This document shows, in pieces, positions 1 to 11,326 of a stretch of 64,000 nucleotides of DNA. The stretch lies in assembly GCA_947044365.1 (NCBI GenBank), contig OX345636.1, positions 56,647,746 through 56,711,745 of the forward strand. The letters are read 5' to 3'. The DNA comes from Petrosia ficiformis (Eukaryota; Porifera; Demospongiae; Haplosclerida; Petrosiidae). Each line of letters starts with the position of its first letter. The first letter of the stretch is position 1. Position numbers and translations under genes: made by a program. The notes under the pieces are model-generated. The model made no database searches, was not told the DNA's origin, and saw only the letters and a list, made by a program, of their open reading frames with translations.

Positions 1-1730
1 ACATGTGTACATACTATAGTGTGTATACTGTACATGTACTTCTTCACTATAATTATTATACCTACATATGTGTACAATAATACATGTATATATACTATGG
101 TACTTCTACATGTACATGTACAACTACAGTAAAACACAAAGAAGCGATACTTACATGTACATGTACATGTATGCATGTACATGTATGGTTGCTATATGGA
201 AGTGGAATTTAATTTTGTTCCCAAAGCAAGGCACCATCCCAATCTTGTTCCTGTGCTTTTTTTGGTTTATATATAATTTTATTATTATATCAGTGTTTTT
301 GAAAAGGCACCATTGACCCAAAGAGCTTCTTAATTATTTAGCACTGCACAGTTCTCTCTTTGAGCCACATGGTGCAGTTAATTATGATTACATTGTCACT
401 AACAGCTATGTTAACTGGCTCAAGATGTTTCCAATGGCATAACACTCTAACCATTGTTGAGCCAATTTGGCCCAAGCTTCAAACTTATCAAACCCTCTGA
501 TCCCTACATACTCTTTTTAATTTTTAAAAATGTTTTTATTATATATATAATATAATAACAATATAATAATTATTATTATTGTCATGTATTGTCTATAATT
601 ATTTTCTTATCATTAATTATCCTCTATCCATTTTAGTATATTGTACATGTCAGTACAATGTTTCCATAAGTTACATGTACTGTACAACCTCTTAAAAGCA
701 GATGCACATGGTAAATTTGAAAATATTTTCAGTCACTATTGATTTCATAGACATAGCCAGACCTTTAAGATTGGATGGGCCAGGCAAAGCATACATGTAC
801 ATGTACATGTAGATCGGTGCGCAAAGCATGCCGAAACAGTTTAGTGCTAATAAATTTTTGATGGGCGTGGTCTATCGTTCATGGCCAGGCAGACGAGTTC
901 AGTTGGAGCTACTTCAACTGACCCTAGCTGAATCTGCCATTGCATGCTGGTTCCATCATCTTTAATACACATCTATATTCTTAAACTCTCTGATGTTCTT
1001 GGAGTGAAAAAACGATATTTATCACACAATAATTATAGTACAATGTAGCACTCTACCTTACACCACACCTCCTGTGCTACATGTAGCTATATCTATGATT
1101 GATTTCTCATCAATCCTTGTACTGACTAACTCTCTGAAATAAGGACAGCTTGGTGTTAATTTGTATATTATTTTTAGCTGGTCTAGAGTTATATCTATCT
1201 ACACTATTATAGTATAATGTTAGTTCACTTACAATCCAAGAACAGACAATTTCATCAATTGTAAATTTGTGATCACATGATTGTAGTTATTTTTAAATAA
1301 CCACTGTCATGTGACTAAAGTTATTTTTTCGATAACCTGGGATATCACACGATTGATCTCGTGCATTTTGTCAATGAAGTTTCTATGGTTAGATGCATAT
1401 TTTACCAACTTGCATATACAATAATATATTATATCATGGACAATTGATTAATAATTACTTACTACTTGACAATTATCTACTTTAATGATGTCTGTCAGCC
1501 ATCTTGAAGATCGTATAGACACTTGATAATAATAAATATATGTATGTGCTTATGAAGGCATCTTCATCTACGTATATATTGGGAGTTATCATTGTAATAA
1601 AATAATTAATTTTAGCTATGCACATGTACATGTATGTATGAATACAGGTAATGTAATATTGTAAATCTTATAGACTTATTGTGTCTGTTAGTCCTGATTT
1701 TATAATACAGTCTGTTACTATTCTTAAAAG

Positions 1731-2002
1731 TAGAGCTGGGAATTGCCTGAGATTCTAAAGTGGATTATCAAATTGATTGATAATTGATTAAAATCAGTGG
1801 AAGTAATTAGGCCAATTAATGCAGGAAACTCCTCCCATTTGATGATTTAAAAGGTTTCCTGTCACTTACAAATTGTACATTACTTGATATCACATGCTTG
1901 AAAAGTATATCTTCTGGAATAATTAGCATAATTGATATCACAAACTTATAATTGATAATCAGAAGAATTTTCAATATCAATTGATTAATTATCCCAGCCC
2001 TA
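1731..2002. mobile_element. hAT-like MITE with 8-bp target duplication
   Basis: The element starts TAGAGCTGGG and ends CCCAGCCCTA, short inverted ends of about 10 bp. It is flanked directly by CTTAAAAG at 1723-1730 and again at 2003-2010, an 8-bp target duplication as hAT transposons make. The inside is AT-rich with several short inverted repeats built on AATTGATTAAT and no coding capacity. It is non-autonomous. The GGGCTGGG-type ends recur in several other elements of this window. Confidence 0.75.
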
Positions 2003-3849
2003 CTTAAAAGTCTATTTATAGTAACATCATTCGTTTTGTAAAAATTATAACTACTATGTATTTTGTAATCTTACTGATCTGTCCATTCAACAACAAACTG
2101 TTAACACTACAATTTAATGGGTTCTTTCTTTCTTCATGTGGGATTATGTCATCATTATAATTATCATAACATTATTCTATACAGTATCATTGTTAGTATT
2201 GGGTGTGGTTTTATATTTTATAGAATCAAATGTGTTTCTATTTATAGTAGTGAATGGTTACATGAACAAACTGTCTCATTTGTAATTTATAATGTATGGA
2301 TTGCCATCTTTTCAAGCTATCCTCTGAATTATTTCACATATTCTATAATCAATACATTTTCAGTGGTCCTAATGGTGTGGATGTTCCATTGTATATTGTG
2401 TTATATTTGGTGTTTATTATGTTAATAATTATGTTAGTTGAATTAGGAACTGATAGGCACATTGATTTAAAAAATGGCACTCTAGCTTTGTAATGATATT
2501 CATAACTTTTATTAATTTTTAAAAACATATTTCAGTTACATGACAGCATAGTTTCCCCAGTATATATAGTATTGCATATCGCTGCCAAAAATATTGTGAT
2601 ACGATATATTTGAAATAACTACATGTAGGTGAATCCCATTGAAAGTAAGTGTTAGCACTGAGCAGTTATATAATTCCATGGTGATTGTGGTAGGTTGCAT
2701 TATTGAGATTTAAAAGGCTGTTTCACAGTGACATATATACATGTACATGTATATCCAATAAGGTTGAGTACTGGCAGTCTCTTATTCTATTGTCTTCACA
2801 ATTGAATGCTATACAGGTGTTTTCTACTCAGTCGCTAACAAATGCAGCCCAGAAGAATTTGAGATGCTCAGCGCTATCTCTCTCTGTATGCATATAATAT
2901 TATAATTATGTAGCTCTGACTTCAAGTAGTCTTGTTGTAGGTCTTCTTCTCATGATGTCATATCTCTTCATTGAGATTCACACGTATGTATTTTTACAGG
3001 TGTATTTTTATTATGATCGCTAATATAAAAAGCATACTGTACATGTAAATACACAATGTAAAGAGAATATAAATTATTATCGTCAATAATATAAAATGCA
3101 TTTACAGACAAACACACTTTGACTTATTAGGTTAAGGTCACTAATGCTCACAATAATAGTAGTATTTATAATATATTTATATTTCATTAATCATGTGTGA
3201 ATAGAATACTTTGAAATGACTATATTTAGTTTCAGCTATTAAACAATTCCGTTTGTTTAATTCACTATGTACATGTGTATATGAATAAAATAATGGAGTC
3301 AAATTATATTTTCACATGTGACCTGTACTTTCAAATGAAATAAGTAATGAATCTGTATAGGTGAGCATATCTTATAGTCACTATAAAACTATCGTGATAT
3401 CACAGAATCCTTGACTTGTTACTACAAATGCAATCAAAATGTGGAAGGCTACATCACTTGAATGATAAAATCTTAGGTTTTCATAGCTTAATTAATAGTT
3501 TTTACAAAGCAGCTGACTATTAAAATAACATGTTCATGTAGTTTGGTGGTTACAGTATTACTTGCTTATCCATGTGTACTGTAATAAACTATTACTGTAG
3601 AGTGTAGAATCATTCTTGGTATATGTACATCTAATATGTACTATAGTAAGAATATGACCTATAGTATTAACATGTACCTATTATACATGTATGTACATGT
3701 AGATACAACAAAGATTTGTACTGATGGGATTTCATTAAAATTATAAGTCAAACTTGTAAATTGTAATGGAATAATTTCATTACTTATTTCATTACTTATT
3801 TCATTACTCCCATTACAATATATAAGTTTGTTCACATGACTGTGTGTAT

Positions 3850-4140
3850 TCAAAAATGTCACATCTAAATCCTGCAATAAAACAAACTGTAACAAAGGCT
3901 ATATAGCATCCCAGATACACATGTACAGGGTGTATATACCATCCTTCTACAACCTTCTAATCTAATCAAACTTGTTTGGTCATGTGACTAACTTGTTGAA
4001 ATATTTGACAGAAATTATGTAATAATAGAAAAGAAATTAATAATAGATTATATAATTATTACATGCATGCATATATAATTTATATAAATGAATATCAGCG
4101 CATTGTCCCCCCTTGCCATCTTCTGGCCAACATTCCTACT
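3850..4140. repeat. Dispersed repeat; empty site for the BED-finger element
   Basis: This block (from about CAAAAATGTCACA through the GGCCAACATTCCTA region) is repeated at 14840-14907 plus 15443-15665. In the second copy it is split by a 529-bp hAT-like element. Here TATAGCATCCCAGATAC (about 3903-3919) is uninterrupted, so this copy is the pre-insertion form. Function unknown; no coding signal. Confidence 0.7.
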
Positions 4141-6269
4141 ACAGTGACGTTTATTATCTCGATCTTGTAATGTCCAATCTGATTGCTCAGTTTATTAATT
4201 GATCATATGACTTGGTATATTCCAAAAGGGCATATCAAAATTAATTAACAAACTATAGCGAGGGCTGTGAAGCGTCCTGGATGCCAACTTTCTACCATCA
4301 TCTGGAGACTGTGATTCACCACGGTAATAACAAAGATTCAAATACATGTCAATCAGGTGACAGTCACCTGATTATGATATCAATGAATCAGGAATGTTCA
4401 CCCAAGTTACCAGACTGTGTTTCGCCGTGGCGCATGTCAGTCTGTAGACGAGACTAGCCACCATTGGAGACTGTGCTTCACCACAGATGTGATATACATA
4501 GATTAGAATATTTGTAATACACATAGGTGGAATGAATCAGGTGACTGATTATGACATCACTGATGATGCGCGCAGCTGTTAACTTGCGTCTAATCAGCAC
4601 TGTACATGCACTTACATGTACTTCTTGTACATACTTGTATTAGATGTTCATACTGTAGTACATGTACATATACACACTATGATATTGTTATAATATTTAT
4701 ATAGATTGCCGATATAAATTTGGGGTGGGACTGGAGCCTCCCTTTTTTCTTCTGTACTTGTGCTATACATACATTATAAGATACATGTATATGTACATGT
4801 TCATACTGTATGTATATTAGTACTTACATGTATACTTGTTATAATGCTTGTTGATTATAATACATGTACATGTACCATGTATAATACAGTAACATGTACA
4901 TACATGTACATGTAGTACATTTACATACATACAGTGTATACTGTAATACATGTATATAGTACATATGCTATTGTACATTTTGTAACTAGAATACATGTAC
5001 ATGTACATACATGTACAATAATTCATGTTAATACTATAAATCATTTTCTTACTATACTACATTCATGTACATGTATTAGATGTACATAGGATAGTACATG
5101 TATATGTACATGTACACAATATAGTAATCATATATTATGTGAGCACAAACAATATACATATGTAGCTTAATATTTGTGTTCAATAGTATCTAGTAAGCTT
5201 TTATGAGTCAAAAACATGAGAATGATTTTGCCCCTTTTTTGGGTAAATGTATATAGACAAAGTAATGGGAATATTGAAAGGGTGTCCTCTTCCTTTTGAG
5301 GATTTAAATGAAGGGGAAAGTACATATATGTACTATTTTGGGTTTTCTGGGATCCAGTATACCCACACATGTACATGTATTCAAGAGGGTATTTGAGACG
5401 GTAGCTATAGTGTTTCTCTTCCTGAATGAATGTACCTTGTGATAGTAACATTACCTCATGATAAGACACAAACAGACTGAATGTTATACATTAAACATCT
5501 CTCCTGATACTATACATAGACTATTCATAAATAGTCAGTGTTAATATTGTAGATGTATAGTTGTGGTTATACCACATGCTGTATGTAAACTACACTTGAC
5601 AGGTGTGGTGTAACTAGTAGTTGTGTGAAGACAAGCTAACTAATGTTGGGTTGTTGTAACTTGTTGCAAAGCAAAAAGTGGTTATTTGGACAAGTGGACA
5701 AGTGTTAGTTTCTAGTCCTAAGTGAAATATCAATTTAGATACAATTGTTTCTAAATTAATATAATTACTACATGTCATGTGATATTGTAATTTGAAAACA
5801 ATGGGATCCAAATTTACCTTGAAATGTCACGTGGAAATCACATACATGTAATAGTATTACATAAGGAATCATTTTTGATAATAGTATTACATAAGGAATC
5901 ACCCAATCCACAACCCACTTACATGTAGTTTATCTTAAACTACATGTATTATATAGTGAGTATACTGTATAGCTGTTTTTACTCATGGTAAGAGAAAAAC
6001 TGTTCCATTACCGATGTACATGTATTTCACACATGCAATTGTAGTCAATTGAAGAACACATAAATACATTTCCGCCAACTGTTATTTACACATTCTTCAA
6101 TCTACTGCGAAATTAAACGAAAATAAACTCCCCTGGAAAAACACCCACTATATGGTACAAGTGTATATAAAATCATTTCCCTATGCACCTAATTGCTAAT
6201 TACATGTACTGTATGTGCCTTACTAGTCATGAGGACAGAGGAAAAGATATAAACATAAAAAGTGTATAA

Positions 6270-6680
6270 AGGCCATCCCTATGATTGCTTTCCCACGGGT
6301 TCCATGTATGTTTATATATGTACAGTATATATACATGTTTGTGGCCACTTATGCAATTATGTGTTGTATACGTAGTTAAGGAAGTTACGTCTTTCCAGGT
6401 ACTCGAGCGCTCGGTCAATTAATAGGCGTGGCACGTAAAAGAACATGTGCTCGAGCTCTACAGACCAGCAGAAAGAAAGCTACGTGTATGTAGCTTACTT
6501 AGGAACTGGAACTAATAGCTAGGTATTCTTTCTAAAATATATTCCTAAAGTTCTACAAGGTCCTTTAAAAGGTAAACAGAGTAGATGATCAAAATACTAA
6601 TTATAAATAGGCTGATGTGTTTCAACCGCGATAAAGATTACTGAATGATGGACACTACAAAGCAGTCATAGGGATACTTT
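6270..6680. repeat. Dispersed repeat family R1, copy 1
   Basis: Contains CGGTCAATTAAT, GGCGTGGC.CGTAAAAGAAC, CTCGAGCTCTACA and CTAAAGTTCTACAAGGTCCTTT. The same series of blocks occurs at about 42470-42905, in shortened form at 55160-55345, and in reverse orientation at about 45320-45470. It begins near CTATGATTGCTTTCCCACGGG and ends near GCAGTCATAGGGATACTTTT. It has no obvious coding frame. It could be a SINE or a non-autonomous element; I cannot define its exact ends. Confidence 0.65.
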
Positions 6681-8759
6681 TTGTCTATATATCTTGTTAC
6701 CTAAGTCATTTCAGTGGGAGTGGTCAATTATTTTATGTTCTTAACTAAGTTGTTATGTATTCTAGTAAAGAAGTAAAGAGAATTTAGTTGAATCAGCTGT
6801 ACTTTCACATCATAGGCTATTGTTGTTAATTCAGTTTCATCAGTCAAAGATTTGTGGACAAGCAGTGGATGATTTCATTCCGGGGCCCTACTTTTCAATC
6901 TAATTCATTATCTTATCAATACAATGAAACTTTCATAATGTAAATGCCATCAGGAAAATTTTAAAAGTACTTATATGATGGTCCAGACAATTAGGTACCT
7001 TATAAGGGCAGTGTACAATATTTGATGTGAATTTTGGCTGGCCATGATAGCCAACCAAAGTGATATTTGATTGGCCATTTTTTACATTGCTTGGACATGT
7101 GACTACTTGTACAATATGCATACGTGTATATATATGTTACAAATTATTAGTGATATATATTTTCATTAAACATAATTTCTAATTTTAAAAAAATAATACT
7201 AATCAACCCAACATTTTTCTCATTTTATAAAAATTGACTGGTTACAATGACCAACCACATGCACATTTGAATGGTCATTCTAATTATTTGCTCGGAAAAT
7301 GGCCGATGGCCGACTGTAATATTGTACACTGCAAGGGCATTATTAAGTGTAGCTTCTGATTTTATAATAGTGATGTGGTAGTTTATTACATTTGTTTATC
7401 ACATCAGTTCAGTTTGACTAACTCCGTCTGTATCTATTCTGAAGGAGGAGAGCACATGCAACTCAAATTGACCTTAATATAAAATAGTTATGAATTAATT
7501 CAAATAATTGAATATAGTAACACAAAGTGTGACTTGTATAATATACTATTTGTGATGTAATTTTCGAAAGACACATTTTCCCCAAAAATAATTCAATCCA
7601 ATGTTTATCTTTAATCACTTGCTTTTATGCTATTTAATACAATAACATTTGTTATCAGGAAGAGCTATTATTAATCTTCTTAAATATTGAATTTCATTAA
7701 TTTCCAGTACAAATGGTGGACTTATGAGCTAATTATTAATTTGATCAAAATTATTTTGCAGGAAGTGTCCTTGTCCTTTTCCGAACATTAGATCACATGT
7801 TGTATGAGCCTCACCACAGATAACATATACACATGTAGATTGGAATATTTGTAATACACGTAGGTTGAGTGAATCAGGTGACAATCACCTGATTATGATT
7901 ATCACTGATGATCATCAGGAATGTTAGACAAATTTGGCAGACTGTTTTTCTCCATGGGGCATGGTAGTATGGGGATAAGACTTTCTGTAAAAAATAGTCT
8001 CATATTAGAAGAACGCTGTGACATTGTTGGGTGAGCCTACATGATGGTGACAATACAACATGTGGTATTACTTACACAGCTACATGTAAATAGAACATGT
8101 GGTATTACTTACAGCACATACATGTACAACATGTACATTTAGAGCGATTTCAGTAGCAACTTTCTAGTGTTGGACTCACTCAGGCTCATCCCAATTATTT
8201 GTACTTGTAACCCCATCATGACAACAGTTACAAGTATTACCACATGTTTTATGAACATGTATTAATGTGTATTAGTGATCATATGATTATAAATATACAT
8301 TTATATGTCTAAGTAAACTATGAATGTAGTACATGTTATTACTATAGTGCATACATGTATTATATATTCAGTACATGTACATACTATGGTAATGTTATAA
8401 TATATAAATTGTTTTATACTTATATATTCTGTTTTTATGTTTCGGTTCAAATTACATGTAGTATAAGTAATCAGTAACAATTAATAATTGCTTAAGGTAA
8501 GAATATTGAAAGAATACTTCAGTTTCATTAAAGATCTGTGTACTTAGACTACAGTTGCACGCAATTTGTAAATTTGGGGTGGGACTGTAGCCTCCCTGTT
8601 TTCTTCTCTTGTCCATAGGAATACATTTTTTCTCTGTTTATGACTATATTGATTTCCTTTATTATTACTATGAAAATCAAAACATTGTGAAACAGTTTAT
8701 AAAAGTATCAAACATAATGTCAATTGAAATGTGTTGATGGCCATTTTTTGCAAGCCATC

Positions 8760-9470
8760 CTACATACATGTCCATGTATTATAGTAATATAAGTACTAAT
8801 ATGTACTTATGTATATTATACATACAGTATGAACATGTACAGTAGTCCTCAATAATAAGTTCACATAGCATTGTTGTAGTACACAAGTAGTACTCTACAC
8901 TCCATAAAATGCTGAAAGAGCATATTATTATGCATACTACACTTAATAAAATAATGAACAGCAGTGACATTTGAGCTCCACCTTCTACTACTAACTAACT
9001 AAAGGGCAACACCCACACCTTTGCTTATACCTGTATAACTTCACATTTTACACAACACAGACTTCTAACTTCCTTAATTATACAGGGGAGCTTCTAACAA
9101 AGTCGTAGATACCAAATACATGTACATGTACATGTACATGCTTCGTTAGTCAGAGGAAAGCAACAAAACGAGTGTTTGAAATAGCAGTGGTCAGTGCCAA
9201 CAGCCATGAGGCTAATGTGCTATGTGTTGTACATATAGGTACATATTAAAATTAAAATTTGCTGTAATTAACATGGTTGAACATACTTAGTACATACATG
9301 TACGTACTACAATAACACTGTGTGAACTTTTTATTGAGGGCTACTATATACAAGAATGTGTACACATATATGTGTCTAGTAATTACATGAGTCTGATGGC
9401 ATTGCCTCTTCGGTGGTAGGAGGAAGGGTCTGGGACATACATGTACATGTACATTAGCGGACACCTCCCA
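8760..9470. repeat. Block A repeat, copy 1 of 4
   Basis: A block containing AACATGTACAGTAGTCCTCAATAA, TGACATTTGAGCTCCACCTTC and AGGGCAACACCCACACCTTTGC recurs at about 12117-13225, 17130-18130 and 21130-22080. Its minus strand gives a hydrophobic frame beginning MSLLFIILLSVVCIIICSF in every copy. The frame is interrupted differently each time and has no start context I trust, so I annotate a repeat rather than a gene. Copies lie at both edges of the larger duplication and could have mediated unequal recombination. Confidence 0.7.
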
Positions 9471-9600
9471 ATAGCGGACACCTCTCTAAGACAGACACTT
9501 TCTTGTAGTCCCAAACACACTTCCATAGATGCCCATAGATTGGAACCCTCTGAAATACGGACACCTCGCTATTCCGTATACCGGACACATATCACGCCCC
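9450..9600. repeat. GGACACC-rich repeat
   Basis: Contains repeated GCGGACACCTC, then GACACTTTCTTG and CCGGACACATATCACGCCCCC. Copy B carries it at 18130-18285. The motif composition suggests the end of a DNA transposon, but I cannot name the family. Confidence 0.45.
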
Positions 9601-9683
9601 CATTGATATTATAAGATACGAAAACCACTCTATATTGCCATTTAATTTCCTTAATAATTATGAGCAAAATGCAACAGTTCATG

Positions 9684-9847
9684 CAGGGGTGTGGAAATAG
9701 TGAGCCAATTGCCGGACATTCTGGCTTGTTTTCACTACTCTTGTCCTGCTCCCCATGTACTTTGTATACAGTTCAGTTTTAATTTACCGGACATTCACTA
9801 GATTAATCGGACAATGTCCTGCATGACTGGGTGTTTCCACACCCCTG
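9684..9847. mobile_element. MITE with CAGGGGTGTGGAAA inverted ends
   Basis: Starts CAGGGGTGTGGAAA and ends TTTCCACACCCCTG, a 14-bp perfect inverted repeat. The inside repeats a CCGGACATT / GGACAATGTCC theme. Copies are at 18370-18438 (same ends, about 95 bp of the middle lost) and at 23411-23565 (left end intact, right end degraded). Non-autonomous; hAT-like by its ends. Confidence 0.8.
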
Positions 9848-10274
9848 AGTTCATGAGTTGGTTTTGGTTTTAGAGCAACAGGAACTCACAAAACTAGTAC
9901 AACTAGTACAACTAGTACAACTATACTCCAAAAATACTTTAGATGAAACACTTCCTTCAATTGCTCATTTAATAACATTTGGTATCAGGAAGAGCTATTA
10001 TTAATCTTCTTAGATACTGAATTTCAGTACAAAATAGTGGACTTACGTATGAGCTATTAACATTAATTTGATCAAATTGTTTTACAGGAAAGTGTCCCTT
10101 TCCAAAATTAGGTCACATATTGCTTGGTAGTTATATTTCATGTACATATATATACATGCTTTTTCTACATAAGCTATAACTATTCCTCTACATGTAATCA
10201 CATATACACATAGTCACACACATGCTTTTATTGCTTTAACAATTCCTAAGAAATTTTGTGATAATAATCAAATA

Positions 10275-10635
10275 TGGGTTCACTTACAATTACAATTGTA
10301 ATTGAGGTCAATTACAATTACAATTATGTAGTTGTAATTGTACTGTAATTGAAACATTTGTATTGATGCTATTTTTAATCATAAGGATTTTACTTTCATT
10401 CATTCATTCTATACCAAATTATTAAAATGTAATGGTTATTATACATGTAGACACTTTCATTTTAGAATTTATGCTACCGGCTTAGAGGTATTGCTGTAAT
10501 TATATTGTAATTGCATGCGACTGTACATGTAATTGTAGTTGAATGTCACATAATTGTAATTGTAATTAACCAGTGGTAGCTACACTGACAATAATTGAAG
10601 CTGTAATTGTAATTGGCCTTTTGTAATTGAACCCA
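10275..10635. mobile_element. AATTAC-rich MITE
   Basis: Starts TGGGTTCACTTACAATTAC and ends TTGTAATTGAACCCA, inverted ends of roughly 15 bp with mismatches. The inside is many inverted AATTACAATT units, so it can fold extensively. Copy B lies at 18868-19213. No coding frame. Confidence 0.7.
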
Positions 10636-11227
10636 GACCTGGTACACATACATGTAGATGTACATAACCACTATTAATTAATTTATATTCACATGTCACC
10701 TGAAATAATTGGAACAGAGTGTTTGTATAAATGTAGCATTGTTAAGTAAATTCTTAGCTTGATACACCTACTATTATTACACTATATATAAGAGAACAAC
10801 TACATTTTGTATTTAGTAATAACAACTATTGATCTTCCAGATAATAAATTCTATCATGTTTTATAATTAATAATGAAGATTTTAATAATAATCATTTGTT
10901 TTATGTAGATATTCTCTTTTGTATACATTATACACATGTATCATGTACTTTTATATCTTCATTGTATCTAATTCAGATTATAAAGAGTATCACCATACCA
11001 TTGTGTATACATGTACTTACATAATCTTGTTTGAATTCTCATTAGTTTATATCTTATAATTCAGTTACATTCCTCCCTACTTAATCAACATGATGTTAAA
11101 TGTAGTATCCTATCAAGACACTAAATTGTTTAATATAATTATGATTAGTAATTGAGTCATGCATTTCTAATATGAATTGATTGTACAAAATCTAAAGAAT
11201 TACTTTTATTATTTCTTTTACATATAG

Positions 11228-11326
11228 TTTGGTTATACGCCCCTTCATGACGCTGCTAGAGAGAATCATAAAGATGTGGCAGATATACTATTGCGTCGTG
11301 GAGCAAATGTGGATACACGGAATCAT
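11228..11326 (+). CDS. Ankyrin repeat exon 1 (33 residues, phase 0-0)
   Basis: After the acceptor TTTTACATATAG comes exactly 33 codons, then the donor GTTAGT. The translation begins FGYTPLHDAARENHKDVADI and ends with LLRRGANVDTRNH, a textbook ankyrin repeat (TPLH.AA, ILL..GA.VD..N). Being 99 nt and phase 0 at both ends, it can be gained, lost or swapped without disturbing the frame. It is too short for an ORF search. Its flanking introns are almost identical to those of the exon at 20265, but the exon itself is not. Confidence 0.9.

Larger units (their letters stand above)
1..8760. other. Gene-poor, repeat-rich AT-rich stretch
   Basis: I see no supportable gene here on either strand. Open frames such as 2117-2425 and 5167-5469 (minus) are short, low in complexity and lack recognisable domains. 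The stretch holds dispersed ACATGT/TGTACA microsatellite, a hAT-like MITE (1731-2002), a repeat with CAGGTGACAGTCACCTG-like palindromes (about 4300-4570, again at 7805-7975), a repeat shared with 14.8-15.7 kb (3850-4140), and a repeat shared with 42.5 kb and 55.2 kb (6270-6680). If the ankyrin gene starts upstream of 11.2 kb, its first exons may lie here unseen or outside the window. Confidence 0.6.

Noticed and set aside
2117..2493. Hydrophobic, membrane-like frames
   Set aside because: Two overlapping frames are open in AT-rich sequence; hydrophobicity follows from T-rich codons, and no family pattern is visible.
2780..2890. Possible exon YSVANKCSPEEFEMLSAISL
   Set aside because: The frame looks protein-like but there is no compatible partner exon and the donor is weak; not enough to call.
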